NCBI RefSeq assembly: GCF_004217615.1
Contig: NZ_SHLD01000001.1
Location: 310,001 to 374,000 of the forward strand
Direction of reading: 5' to 3'
Source: Micromonospora kangleipakensis
GTDB lineage: Bacteria; Actinomycetota; Actinomycetes; Mycobacteriales; Micromonosporaceae
DNA length: 64,000 bases
The translations under genes were made by a program, and so were the position numbers. The notes under the pieces are model-generated. The model ran no database searches. It was not told the DNA's origin and worked only from the letters and a program-made list of their open reading frames with translations. Below, in pieces: positions 7,927 to 16,005 of this stretch (the first letter of the stretch is position 1; each line of letters begins with the position of its first letter).

Positions 7927-8721
7927 TTGGTGAAAGACTCGCAGCAGGGACAGCGCACGGGCACCTTCGGCACCGGTCCATTCGATAGCGACGGGGCTCA
8001 AGACCTGGTCGACCAGCTGGCCGACCAGCCGGCCAACTCACGGGCCGATGAAGTCGGGCGCATGCTCTCCCTGGTGTTGCGGGAGCCGGCAGCCCTCATG
8101 CGCGACGTCTTCCCAGACGAAGTCGTCGCGTGCGCTGCACTCGTGGCAGCCAGCCTCCCCAACGGCCAGCACCTCCGCCATCCAGCCGCCGCAGCGCTAC
8201 CGGAGCCAGCAGTCGGCCTCGTCCCGCTCGCTCATCAAGCGCTGCTTGCGATCGCCGGCCCCGACGGCCCCTGGCTACAGGGCTGGGTGAACGAGACGGA
8301 TGCCAACGATGCCCAGCGCACCATTGACAGTCTTGCTGCCATCCTGGCCAACGCGACATGTGCCGACGCTTCGCGGTCGAGCCATCGCCGCCCGGACAGC
8401 GGACGATGGTCGGCTTCGCAATTTCACGCCCACGCCACCTGGAGCCGCTTAACGCTCTGCGGCATCCGGTCGCCGGCAGCAGCAACGGCTGGTTCGTGTG
8501 GCGCGGCCCAGCGATCCCCGGGGACGACGAGAAGTTCTTCGCCCCACTACATGTTGAGCACCTGGACGACTACGCCCCCGAGCTCGGGCCGTATCTCGCT
8601 CTTCCACCAGGTTGGGGCGTGGTACTGGCCCCGGCTACGAGGACGTTTGGTACGACGAGGGCCTCCTCGACATCTGACCTCGGCGTGCCGGGACCCGGCC
8701 GGGCAGGTAGGCGAGTCCTAG
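7927..8721 (+). CDS. DUF4259 protein with degenerate start and out-of-place C terminus
   Basis: The DUF4259 domain runs from 7960 (GTFGTGPFDSDGAQDLVDQL) to about 8350 (GPDGPWLQGWVNETDAND then TIDSLAAILAN). At the expected start (7957) the codon is ACG, preceded by AGGGA, so the native ATG seems lost; TTG 7927 or GTG 7930 are the only in-frame starts nearby. After 8350 the frame runs across the next gene in the wrong phase to 8721. The 3' end therefore looks joined to foreign sequence. DUF4259 proteins occur among toxin-immunity clusters; function is not established. Confidence 0.5.
   Translation: MVKDSQQGQRTGTFGTGPFDSDGAQDLVDQLADQPANSRADEVGRMLSLVLREPAALMRDVFPDEVVACAALVAASLPNGQHLRHPAAAALPEPAVGLVPLAHQALLAIAGPDGPWLQGWVNETDANDAQRTIDSLAAILANATCADASRSSHRRPDSGRWSASQFHAHATWSRLTLCGIRSPAAATAGSCGAAQRSPGTTRSSSPHYMLSTWTTTPPSSGRISLFHQVGAWYWPRLRGRLVRRGPPRHLTSACRDPAGQVGES
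8358..8677 (+). pseudogene. Imm33/DUF2185-like immunity protein, one-base frameshift
   Basis: From ATG 8358 the frame reads through FAISRPRHLEPLNALRHPV, then SNGWFVWRGPAIPGDD and HVEHLDDYAPELGPYLALPP, to GWGVVLAP. The natural ending GYEDVWYDEGLLDI and TGA (8675) lie in another frame, reached by adding one base near 8634. The pattern matches DUF2185 (Imm33-type) immunity proteins of polymorphic toxin systems. It abuts the DUF4259 gene directly. A sequencing error cannot be excluded, but its neighbour is also damaged. Confidence 0.6.
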
Positions 8722-8753
8722 CCGGTCATGTAACGCATCATCCGGCACAAATC

Positions 8754-8779
8754 CGTCACGCATCAAGTGGAGCCCGACA
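8754..8779. repeat. diverged IS481-type right end
   Basis: 26 bp matching the 7818-7843 right end at 17 positions, and likewise followed by CGCCGGCAGC. An inner partial copy precedes it at about 8729-8753, as in the other end. No transposase or matching left end lies between 7844 and 8754. It is a remnant of a second, related element. Confidence 0.4.
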
Positions 8780-8800
8780 CGCCGGCAGCGGGCCCGGTGA

Positions 8801-9247
8801 TCAGGCGGCCGGAGCCTGCCGCAGGGCTTCCGCGAGCGCCTCGGCGTTCTTCTTGTCCACCCGGGGGAAGGTGAGAGCCACGCCGTCGCCCGGAGTACCG
8901 AACGCGAGGCGCAGCAGGCTCACGACGCCCATCTTGGCCTCGGCCAGCGAGACCTGTTCGCGGGGCAGCTCACCGAGGACCTTCTTTCCGGGGCCCCCTA
9001 GAAACGTCTGCGGCAGGAAGATCAGTCGACGGTTGGTGAGCACGACGAACTGCTTACGGGTCGAGGCTAGCGCCGCCCCCAACAACGCTCCGCCACCCTC
9101 AAGCCTGATCGCCTGGCTGACGACCGTCCCGACTCGACTGGACGAGAACTTCCCGACCATGGCCCGCGTCGCCACGACCGGCTGCTCACCGGCCTGCAGG
9201 ATCGGCGTCACATGCTCGAACGCACGGGTCTGAAGCTTCTGTTGCAC
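8801..9247 (-). CDS. PH-like (YokE-type) domain protein
   Basis: 148 residues from GTG 9247. After a helix (LQTRAFEHVTPILQAGEQPVV) it has the hydrophobic beta pattern of bacterial PH-like proteins: LGAALASTRKQFVVLTNRRLIFL, LGELPREQVSLAEAKMG, VALTFPRVDKKNAEALAEAL. These small cytoplasmic domains often occur alone in actinomycetes and their ligands are unknown. It is intact although it lies among broken genes, with no partner on the same strand. Confidence 0.65.
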   Translation of the reverse strand: MQQKLQTRAFEHVTPILQAGEQPVVATRAMVGKFSSSRVGTVVSQAIRLEGGGALLGAALASTRKQFVVLTNRRLIFLPQTFLGGPGKKVLGELPREQVSLAEAKMGVVSLLRLAFGTPGDGVALTFPRVDKKNAEALAEALRQAPAA

Positions 9248-9408
9248 TGCGTCTCCGTTCCCTGGCCGCGAATCGTGCTGACGCTAATGCCTGGGAGGCT
9301 GATCTAGATCCGACGATCGGTCCACATCATGCGGGAGAAGTGGACATTGAGCCTTTGCGGGTAAGGCTCCGGTCACCTTGTGTGCCCGGCACGCCGCGGC
9401 CGGCCGGA

Positions 9409-9424
9409 TCGAACGTGTGTTCGA
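9409..9424. promoter_or_regulatory. SOS box (LexA operator) copy
   Basis: TCGAAC-GTGT-GTTCGA fits the actinobacterial LexA consensus TCGAACNNNNGTTCGA exactly. The context (CCGGA before, CTAAGG.GCT after) resembles the SOS box at 30008-30023. Here it is joined to an integrase C-terminal fragment 17 bp downstream, so it looks like a deletion remnant of a related element. Confidence 0.6.
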
Positions 9425-9440
9425 CTAAGGTGCTGGGCGG

Positions 9441-9624
9441 GGTCCGCCTGCACGATCTGCGGCACACCGTGGTTTCCCTGCTGATGGAGCTGGGGGTGCC
9501 GCCGCACGTCGTCCAGGCCATCGCCCGGCACGCCGACGTGAAGATCACGCTCAAGGTCTACGCTCACGCCAACCTCGACGCGATGCGTGAGGCACTCGGC
9601 AAGCTCGACGGGCGGCTTTCGTGA
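9441..9624 (+). pseudogene. tyrosine integrase, C-terminal fragment (decayed AICE)
   Basis: About 61 codons nearly identical to the last 61 codons of the intact integrase at 40118-41359; the only visible residue change is Gln to Glu in AMREALGKLDGR. It keeps the HDLRHT box, RHAD and the Tyr of KVYAHAN, but the rest of the catalytic domain, core and arm domains are missing. Upstream sequence is an SOS-box region and not integrase. It is followed by an IS110 element and then attachment-flank sequence like that beside the intact integrase. Confidence 0.85.
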
Positions 9625-9639
9625 ACCCGGTTGCTAATG

Positions 9640-9882
9640 AGACTTGCCGGGTCGGTTGCGGCAGACTCGGCACCGGTAGCCGCTGGCGGGTGAGCACTCC
9701 CGGTTGCAGGACGCGTTGCAGTCCTATTGACAGATCGTGCCCCTGCCGGTGGTCGGGAGACGGAATCGCTGATGGGATGTCGTGCCCGCCGCAGGTGCGT
9801 GAGCACTTGATCATTAGCTTGCGGAAGGTCTCCCGGAGGCTGCCAGACAGCTCGCGCGACTGTGGACCTGCGGGAGGACGAC
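9640..9882 (+). ncRNA. candidate IS110 bridge-RNA region
   Basis: The non-coding leader upstream of the transposase is where IS110 elements encode their bridge RNA. The segment has several short self-complementary stretches, and ATGGGATGTC at 9772-9781 recurs at the element's right terminus (11124-11133). That is what a donor-binding loop matching the element end would look like. Proposed from position and this repeat only. Confidence 0.35.
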
Positions 9883-11112
9883 GTGCTGTTCGTGGGAGAC
9901 GACTGGGCCGAGGACCACCACGATGTCGAGATACAGGACGAGGCGGGCCGACGGCTGGGCAAGGCGAAACTCGAGGAAGGGATCGCGGGGATCGCCGGCC
10001 TGCACGCGCTGATCGGCCAGCAGTTGGGCGAGGACGGCGACCCGGTCCAGGTGGTGGTCGGCATCGAAACCGACCGGGGTCCGTGGGTGCAGGCGCTGAT
10101 CGCGGCCGGCTATCAGGTGTATGCGATCAACCCGCTGCAGGTGGCCCGGTATCGGGAACGGCACGCCGTCTCAGGTGCGAAAAGCGACGCTGGTGACGCC
10201 CACGCCCTGGCCGACATGGTGCGTACCGACCGGCATCAGCTACGCCCGGTCGCCGGCGACAGCGCTGCAGCCGAGGCGGTCAAGGTCGTGGCCCGGGCGC
10301 ACAAGACGCTGATCTGGGAACGCACCCGTCACACGTTGCGGCTGCGGCAGACGCTGCGGGAGTTCTTCCCCGCCGCCCTGGTCGCGTTCGACGACCTGAC
10401 CGCCGTCGACGCCCTGCAGCTACTGGGCAAGGCTCCCGACCCGGCGTCGGCGGCCCGGCTGACCACTGCGCAGATCACCGCCGCGCTGAGACGGGCCCGC
10501 CGTCGCGACGTGCCGGCCAAGGCCGAGAAGGTGCAGGCCGCGCTGCGCACCCAGCAGCTGGGCCAGCCGCCAGTGGTCACCGCGGCTTACGCAGCCACCG
10601 TCCGCGCCCAGGTAGCGATCCTGACCACGCTGCACACCCAGATCAAGGCAATGGAAGAGCAGGTCGAGGCGCATTTTGGGCAGCACCCGGACGCTGAGAT
10701 CTACCTCAGCCAGCCCGGCCTGGGCCGAATCCTCGGCGCCCGGGTGCTAGCCGAGTTCGGCGACGACACCACCCGATACGCCGACGCCAAAGCCCGCCGC
10801 AACTACGCCGGAACCAGCCCGATCACCCGCCAGTCCGGCAAGAAGAAGATCGTGCTGGCCCGCTACGTGCACAACGACCGACTCATCGACGCCCTCGGCC
10901 GGCAGGCCTTCGCCGCCCTGAAAGCCTCCCCCGGCGCCCGCGCCTACTACGACCAGCAACGCCACCGCGGCCTCGGCCACCACGCCGCACTACGCCAACT
11001 CGGCAACCGCCTCGTCGGCATCCTCCACGGCTGCCTCAAAACCGGCACCCACTACGACGAAGCCACCGCCTGGCACCACCGCGAACAGCACCACCAAGAC
11101 GCCGCTGCTTGA
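9883..11112 (+). CDS. IS110 family transposase (recombinase)
   Basis: GTG 9883 is preferred because GGGAGG lies at 9872-9877; GTG 9862 is also in frame. The N-terminal RuvC-like DEDD domain begins FVGDDWAEDHHDVEI, with VVVGIETDRGPW and AVSGAKSDAGDAHALADMVR supplying acidic residues. A coiled central region is followed by the C-terminal transposase-20 domain (LSQPGLGRILGARVLAEFGDD, then YAGTSPITRQSGKKK with its Ser). Length of 409 residues is normal and the gene looks intact. It lies between the integrase remnant and the left att site. Confidence 0.9.
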   Translation: MLFVGDDWAEDHHDVEIQDEAGRRLGKAKLEEGIAGIAGLHALIGQQLGEDGDPVQVVVGIETDRGPWVQALIAAGYQVYAINPLQVARYRERHAVSGAKSDAGDAHALADMVRTDRHQLRPVAGDSAAAEAVKVVARAHKTLIWERTRHTLRLRQTLREFFPAALVAFDDLTAVDALQLLGKAPDPASAARLTTAQITAALRRARRRDVPAKAEKVQAALRTQQLGQPPVVTAAYAATVRAQVAILTTLHTQIKAMEEQVEAHFGQHPDAEIYLSQPGLGRILGARVLAEFGDDTTRYADAKARRNYAGTSPITRQSGKKKIVLARYVHNDRLIDALGRQAFAALKASPGARAYYDQQRHRGLGHHAALRQLGNRLVGILHGCLKTGTHYDEATAWHHREQHHQDAAA

Positions 11113-11190
11113 CCGCAGCGCTCATGGGATGTCTGTCAGCGTTGCTGTCAACCGGCCGACTCGCGTCAGTGTCCGCCGAGAATTGCCTCG

Positions 11191-11241
11191 TGGAATTGGA
11201 GCCCCCGGCCGGGATCGAACCGGCGACATCTCGCTTACAAG
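11191..11241. repeat. left attachment site (duplicated 3' half of tRNA-Thr)
   Basis: 51 bp identical at 50 positions to 41427-41477, in the same orientation. It covers the 3' half of tRNA-Thr from the anticodon loop to the CCA end, plus 6 bp. Beyond it, GCTCTG replaces the tRNA's GCGAG, so no tRNA is restored here. To its left lies integrase-flank sequence including GTTGCTGTCA (11141-11150). Confidence 0.85.
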
Positions 11242-11334
11242 CTCTGTGCATCGCGTCTGCGCCCGTCCGGCAACGGTCGTCAGCTCGGAGACTCGTCCAT
11301 CTCCGCACTCCCGGGCGCGCCGCCGTCCATGGCC

Positions 11335-11361
11335 GTTGCTGTCAGCACTGCTGTCGACAGC
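11335..11361. repeat. arm-type repeat and palindrome at the element's left end
   Basis: GTTGCTGTCA at 11335-11344 matches copies at 41365-41374, 41377-41386 and 11141-11150. A perfect 12-bp palindrome, GCTGTCGACAGC, follows at 11350-11361. Such repeats near the ends fit integrase or excisionase arm sites. Confidence 0.4.
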
Positions 11362-11508
11362 GTTGCGACCGGGGGTCGAATCCAGCCGGGCCTGAGCCCA
11401 ACTGGGGGGAGCCGGGCGCAGGCTGCCAATTCGCGTCTCGGTCGCCGGTCGACGCTGCGGCTGATCGCGGCGCCGGCTCGCGGTGCATTCGACTAAGCTG
11501 CGCTGACC

Positions 11509-12069
11509 ATGCCTAAGAAGCTCCTCATGTTCGTCTACAACGACTTCGCCGAGTTCGAGGTCGCCATCCTGGTCACCGCGATGCGAGCGACCAAGCACAG
11601 CTTGACCACCGTCGGACCGACCCGCGCGACCGTCACGTCGATCGGGCGGCTGTCCGTTCAGCCCGACGCGGGGCTTGCCGACATCGACGCAGCGGACTAC
11701 GACGCTCTGATCATCCCAGGGGGCGTTCCGACCCCGCTGCTGGAGAATCCTCTGCTCGCGGACCTGATCAGGACCATGGGGGCCAGGGATTCACTGCTCG
11801 CCGCGATCTGCGGCGGCCCGGCCCTGCTCGGCGCCGCCGGCGCACTCGACGGCGTCCGCTACACCGCTTCGCTAGGCCCCGACGACGACGCCTATGCCGG
11901 GATCGTCGGGCGCGGTACGCAACTCGCCCAGCCGCTGGTTGTCGACGGCAACATCATCACCGCCACTGGTTCCAACTACTTGGGGTTCGCCGAGGAAGTC
12001 CTACGACACCTGGACGGCGCGTCGACAATCACGCCGCTGACCTACTTTCGCGAGGTCACCTTGGCATGA
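11509..12069 (+). CDS. DJ-1/PfpI family protein
   Basis: 186 residues. N-terminal KKLLMFVYNDFAEFEVAILVTAM, DALIIPGGVPTP, and the nucleophile elbow AAICGGPALLG with its Cys identify the DJ-1/PfpI class I glutamine-amidotransferase fold. The C-terminal segment (LVVDGNIITATGSNYLGFAEEVL) is also typical. Members act as deglycases, amidases or isonitrile hydratases; the reaction here is not predictable. It is the first gene inside the left att site, and its promoter retains TTCGACTAAG, resembling the edge of the SOS boxes at 9409 and 30008. Confidence 0.9.
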   Translation: MPKKLLMFVYNDFAEFEVAILVTAMRATKHSLTTVGPTRATVTSIGRLSVQPDAGLADIDAADYDALIIPGGVPTPLLENPLLADLIRTMGARDSLLAAICGGPALLGAAGALDGVRYTASLGPDDDAYAGIVGRGTQLAQPLVVDGNIITATGSNYLGFAEEVLRHLDGASTITPLTYFREVTLA

Positions 12070-12499
12070 CAGCTGCACCAGGTCGCAGGTAGTCCCCGTA
12101 GTCACTGCCTCGACGAGGACGGAGACGACCCTGTGAGCTGCTGCGGGGTGTTCAGCTCAGAATGGGACGACCCCCGTCGGGGGGAGCCTGGTCGGCGTTG
12201 TCGGCCAGTGTCAGCGGGTGTCGTTCCCTGTGGTCCTGCCTTCGGTGTCATGCCGGCTGTGACCATTGGAGTCGGTCGCGCAGCACAGCGTTCGCTGACT
12301 TTATGCTGACGCGGCACCTTCTGGTCCGTAGGTCACGGCGGCGCAGTCTCGTGCGGTGCCGTGCGACATCGGAAGGCGCGGTTCGGGCCCGTCGCGGCTC
12401 CTGCGGTCGCTCGCGTTGCTGTACTTCTGTGCTGTACGTCGATCACTCCGGCCGCCTGCGGCCTGAGATGTTGCCTTGCGCGTTCACGGGGGAGGCGAC
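12070..12499. other. 430 bp without recognised gene
   Basis: No frame gives a credible protein with a ribosome-binding site, and no RNA gene or clear repeat is seen. GGGGGAGG at 12488-12495 belongs to the next gene. Confidence 0.4.
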
Positions 12500-13495
12500 A
12501 TGCCTGAAGACATCAATGCGGCAAGCCTGATCGCTCTGGCTGATCGCCTACGAGCCAAACCAGCGCAAAGCCATGAACGTCTCGAGCTGGTCACCAGCTG
12601 CGAAGGTTTGCCGTGGCTCGGCCGTGTCCCGGCTGCCACCGAGTCGTGCATCAAGATTCTCGCCCAGACTGACCCGAAGACCCGCTCGATGCCTTGCGAG
12701 CTCGGTATCTCCTCGATGGAGGTGCCCAGTGCCCTGACCACCTTCCGCCGTTGGTGGCCAAAGGCGGTCATCGCTATGGGAGATCCCGGGCAGCCCGATC
12801 CGCGGAAACCGTTGAAGCCCGGCATCGTGCAGTGGCGTTTCGACGGTGTCAACGCGTCGCCGGCGTTGAGCCCGCCGAGCACCGCTGGTTCTGCCGCTAT
12901 CGCAGCTCACTTTGCCGGCCTGCCGTGGGCGCCACCGCCGATGATGTATGACGCGGCCGGTCCGCTTGCAGACATTGAGGCAGAGGACCTGCTGGCCAGC
13001 ATGGTTCATCCGCCGCAGATGCCGGCAGGCCGATGGGATCGCCTGCCAGGCTTGTGGGAGCGCTACATCCAGGCGTGGTGCTGCCTGGGCCTGCTGCATC
13101 ATCGACCGGAGCAACCGTGGCCGACATCGACCAGGCGACAAATGTTGATCGAGCTGGCCTACGGTGTCGAGGACTGGATTACCGAAGCCGCGCTCTATGC
13201 GCTAATCACCGCGGCTTGGGTGGACCCAGCATGCCGCTCAGACGTCGCCGGGTTGGTCGAGACCAGATACCTGATGATGCGTGAAGCGGCCGAGACCAGA
13301 CCACTCACAATTGGCGTTTCCGTGGCGCAGCTGGTTTACATAACCCCAGGCATGCCAAACGAAACCCTTAACCATGCAGTGGATCTGACCGCTGCATCCC
13401 AGGAGTGGCCAGGCAATGGAAGCGTCTCGCTTGGCGGACCACCCGCGCCACCGCCGCGGCAAAGGTCGCTGTTGGACAGGCTTCGTCGCCGTTGA
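12500..13495 (+). CDS. conserved hypothetical protein
   Basis: 331 residues from ATG 12500, which follows a strong GGGGGAGG site; an in-frame ATG at 12476 lacks one. No domain is recognised. The protein has a compact, hydrophobic and tryptophan-rich middle (RWDRLPGLWERYIQAWCCLGLLHH; YGVEDWITEAALYALITAAWVDPACRSDVAGLV), no signal peptide and a basic, proline-rich tail (PPAPPPRQRSLLDRLRRR). It stands alone on the + strand between DJ-1 and the IS21 element. Confidence 0.6.
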   Translation: MPEDINAASLIALADRLRAKPAQSHERLELVTSCEGLPWLGRVPAATESCIKILAQTDPKTRSMPCELGISSMEVPSALTTFRRWWPKAVIAMGDPGQPDPRKPLKPGIVQWRFDGVNASPALSPPSTAGSAAIAAHFAGLPWAPPPMMYDAAGPLADIEAEDLLASMVHPPQMPAGRWDRLPGLWERYIQAWCCLGLLHHRPEQPWPTSTRRQMLIELAYGVEDWITEAALYALITAAWVDPACRSDVAGLVETRYLMMREAAETRPLTIGVSVAQLVYITPGMPNETLNHAVDLTAASQEWPGNGSVSLGGPPAPPPRQRSLLDRLRRR

Positions 13496-13647
13496 CAGAC
13501 CCAGGGCCGACCGAGCCCGAGCCCACGTGTACGGCTGGCTCACGAGGTGGGATCCGGCCGGCAGCGGAGCGCCAAGTTGTCAACGCCGGCTGAAACGTGA
13601 CCCCTGTGGTCCGTCCGAACTTTGACCCCCTCGTTGGTTGTTGATGT

Positions 13648-14442
13648 TCAGTCGTTGGTCTTGGTGGCCGCGGGGACGCGGCCGAGGTCGCGGTCTTTGA
13701 GGCGGTAGCTGTCGCCCTTCATCGAGATGACCTCGGCGTGGTGGACGAGGCGGTCGATCATGGCTGCGGCGACGACGTCGTCGCCGAAGACCTCGCCCCA
13801 ACGGCCGAAGGGCTTGTTGCTGGTGACGATCAGCGAAGCTCGTTCGTAGCGGTTGGAGACAAGCTGGAAGAACAGGTTCGCGGCTTCGGCTTCGAAGGGG
13901 ATGTAGCCGACCTCGTCGACGATCAGCAGCGGGATCCGGCCGAGCTTGACCAGCTCGTCCTGCAGGCGCCCGGCGTGGTGGGCGTCGGCGAGGCGGGATA
14001 CCCACTGGGCGGCGGTGGCGAACGCGACCCGGTGTCCGGCTTGGCAGGCCCGGATCCCAAGCCCGATGGACAGGTGGGTTTTGCCGGTGCCGGGCGGGCC
14101 CAGGAACACCACGTTCTCCCGGCCGGTGATGAAGTCGAGCGTGCCCAGGTGAGCGATCGTCTCCCGCTTCAAGGAGCGTTGGTGGTCGAAGTCGAACTCC
14201 TCCAGGCTCTTGCGGGCCGGGAACCTCGCTGCCCGGATGCGTCCCTCACCGCCGTGGGCTTCCCGTGCGGCGACCTCGCGTTGCAGGCAGGCGGCAAGGA
14301 ACTCCTCGTGCGTCCACGACTCGGCCCTGGCCCGCTCCGCCAGACGTTCCACCGACGCGGCCAGGGACGGCGCCTTCAGTGCGCGGGTGAGGAACGCGAT
14401 CTCCGATGCCACGTTGCGGTTGCTGGTCTTGCCGGCCATCAC
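13648..14442 (-). CDS. istB: IS21 helper ATPase IstB
   Basis: 264 residues. The AAA+ core has Walker A GPPGTGKT (residues 115-122) and Walker B LLIVDEVGY, followed by LFFQLVSNRYERASLIVTSN (sensor I) and AMIDRLVHHAEVISMKGDSYR. N-terminal residues 1-90 form the helical DnaA-like lead of the IstB family. IstB binds DNA and activates the IstA transposase. It overlaps istA by 4 bp, so translation is probably coupled. It appears intact. Confidence 0.95.
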   Translation of the reverse strand: MMAGKTSNRNVASEIAFLTRALKAPSLAASVERLAERARAESWTHEEFLAACLQREVAAREAHGGEGRIRAARFPARKSLEEFDFDHQRSLKRETIAHLGTLDFITGRENVVFLGPPGTGKTHLSIGLGIRACQAGHRVAFATAAQWVSRLADAHHAGRLQDELVKLGRIPLLIVDEVGYIPFEAEAANLFFQLVSNRYERASLIVTSNKPFGRWGEVFGDDVVAAAMIDRLVHHAEVISMKGDSYRLKDRDLGRVPAATKTND

Positions 14443-15665
14443 GCAGCCACCTCATCCAAGCCGAACAGGCGGTCGTAGTCGCTCAACGGCCGGCGTTCGA
14501 CCTGGGCGTCGACGGCGGTTGCCGGAGTGCGTTGGGCGGCGATGCGCAGGTCAGCGGCGGCCTGGCGGTGGGCAGGGTCGGTGATGCTCTGATGCTTGGC
14601 CCAGCAGCGGTCATGCCTGGCCACCGGTCGACCGTCGCAGAGCACCGTCACCTGGTCGCAGTCGGCGGTGACCTCGACCCGCCGGCCGACCACCGACGGG
14701 TGCACCGAGTAGTCGTTGCTGTCCAGACGCACGTAATGGTCACGGGGCAGCCGTGTGGTCTGCCGCCAGCCGACCACCGGCGGGACCGGCGGCAGCGGCA
14801 GCATCGCCTGCCGGTCGGCGTCCCACCGATCCACCGGCCGGCAGCCCAGCGTCCGGTGCCGGCGGTGGTTCGCCCGCACCAGCCACTCGGTGAGCTGAGC
14901 GTTGAAGTCAGCTGGTGAGCCGAACCGGCGGCCGGGCAGGAACGATGTCTCGAGATAGCCGTTGGCCCGCTCGACCAGGCCCTTGGCCTCCGGGTCCGCC
15001 GGCCGGCACTGGATCACCTTGATGCCCAGGGTGCCGCGGAAGGCATTCATCGCCTCGGTCAACTGCGGCCGCCCGGCCCGCCACTGCCCGACCGCGGACT
15101 CGTTGTCCCACACCAGAGCCTTCGGCACCTGACCCCAGCTGGAGATCAGCGTCCAGTGCCCGACCAGCAGATCCGCCGACTGCCTGCTCGGGATCATCAC
15201 CGCCGACAACCACCGCGAATACCCCGACACCATCACCAGCACCGGCGGACGGCCAACCTGACCGAAGCCCAACGGCACGTCCGCCGGCGGGAACCACAGA
15301 TCACACTGCGCCAGCTCACCCGGCAGATAGTCAGTGCGCTGGGCCGGGTCAGGGCGGCGGAACAACGGCCGCAACTGCTGCACCCGGTCGCAGAACACCG
15401 TCTTCCCTCGGGTCCACCCGACCCGTTCCATGATCACCGTCGAGGGCATGTCCGGGAACTCCGCCAACAACGCCCGAATCTGCGGCTCGACCGCATCCAC
15501 GATCGACCCCTTCGCCGCCCGCTGATAGCGGGGCGGCTCATGACTGGCCAAGGCCTTGCGCACCGTGTTCCGCGAGACCCCCAGCCGGCGACAGATGGCC
15601 TTGATCGCCATCCCCTCCGCCCGGTGCAACCGGCGGATCTCCGCCCAGTCCTCCACGCTCAGCAC
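14439..15665 (-). CDS. istA: IS21 transposase IstA
   Basis: 408 residues. An N-terminal helix-turn-helix (IRRLHRAEGMAIKAICRRLGVSRNTVRKAL) is followed by the rve integrase core. Its DDE residues lie in LAQCDLWFPPADVP, KALVWDNESAVG and KGLVERANGYLE. The C-terminal beta-barrel (YVRLDSNDYSVHPSVVGRRVEV) binds DNA. It catalyses strand transfer at the element ends with IstB. The gene shows no interruption, so the element could be active. Confidence 0.95.
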   Translation of the reverse strand: MLSVEDWAEIRRLHRAEGMAIKAICRRLGVSRNTVRKALASHEPPRYQRAAKGSIVDAVEPQIRALLAEFPDMPSTVIMERVGWTRGKTVFCDRVQQLRPLFRRPDPAQRTDYLPGELAQCDLWFPPADVPLGFGQVGRPPVLVMVSGYSRWLSAVMIPSRQSADLLVGHWTLISSWGQVPKALVWDNESAVGQWRAGRPQLTEAMNAFRGTLGIKVIQCRPADPEAKGLVERANGYLETSFLPGRRFGSPADFNAQLTEWLVRANHRRHRTLGCRPVDRWDADRQAMLPLPPVPPVVGWRQTTRLPRDHYVRLDSNDYSVHPSVVGRRVEVTADCDQVTVLCDGRPVARHDRCWAKHQSITDPAHRQAAADLRIAAQRTPATAVDAQVERRPLSDYDRLFGLDEVAA

Positions 15666-15787
15666 CTCCCGATGCTTCCGGAAGGGGTCAAAATTCGCCC
15701 GGAACCACGGGGTCAGTTTTCAGGCGGAGCCGACACAAGTCTTGAAAGCTGGTTCGGAGCTATGTTCACTGCAGCTCCCGACCTACC

Positions 15788-15820
15788 AGTGGGCCGCTAG
15801 GGACTCGAACCCTGAGCCCC
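15788..15820 (-). other. tRNA 3'-end-like sequence (T-arm and acceptor strand)
   Basis: On the minus strand AGGGTTCGAGTCCCT forms a proper T stem-loop, followed by AGCGGCCCA like an acceptor 3' strand. No matching 5' half, D-arm or anticodon arm lies upstream. It may be an old attachment-site duplicate from a different tRNA, or chance. Confidence 0.3.
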
Positions 15821-16005
15821 TCTGGTAGTCAGGTGATCATCCGCAATCGGGTGGATCGGCCTGCTGACCTGCGCGAGGTCGCGCGTTGCCTTCCAGCGTT
15901 TGACGGCCCTTGTCGCCGTCAATTGTGCCCGGCTTGTGCCAGATGATCTATCCAGTCCATCGCTCGCCGTCCAAGTACGGCTATCCACGCGGCCAGGAAA
16001 TTCCG

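Larger units (their letters stand above)
9626..11132 (+). mobile_element. IS110 family insertion sequence
   Basis: Limits are set by comparison with the intact integrase region. Similarity to 41340-41427 stops just after the integrase remnant's stop codon (about 9625) and resumes at CTGTCAGCGTTGCTGTCA (11133). The 1.5-kb interior holds one transposase and a 250-bp 5' leader. No terminal inverted repeats are evident, as usual for IS110. End points are approximate. Confidence 0.7.
13591..15722 (-). mobile_element. IS21 family insertion sequence
   Basis: Two transposition genes, istA and istB, on the minus strand overlap by 4 bp. The ends are imperfect inverted repeats: TGAAACGTGACCCC at 13591 and the complement of TGAAAACTGACCCC at 15709-15722. 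Each is followed internally by a second TTTGACCCC. Total length of 2.13 kb is normal. No clear target duplication is visible in the immediate flanks. Confidence 0.85.

Noticed and set aside
13580..15735. Target-site duplication for IS21
   Set aside because: The bases just outside the two ends do not give a convincing direct repeat.
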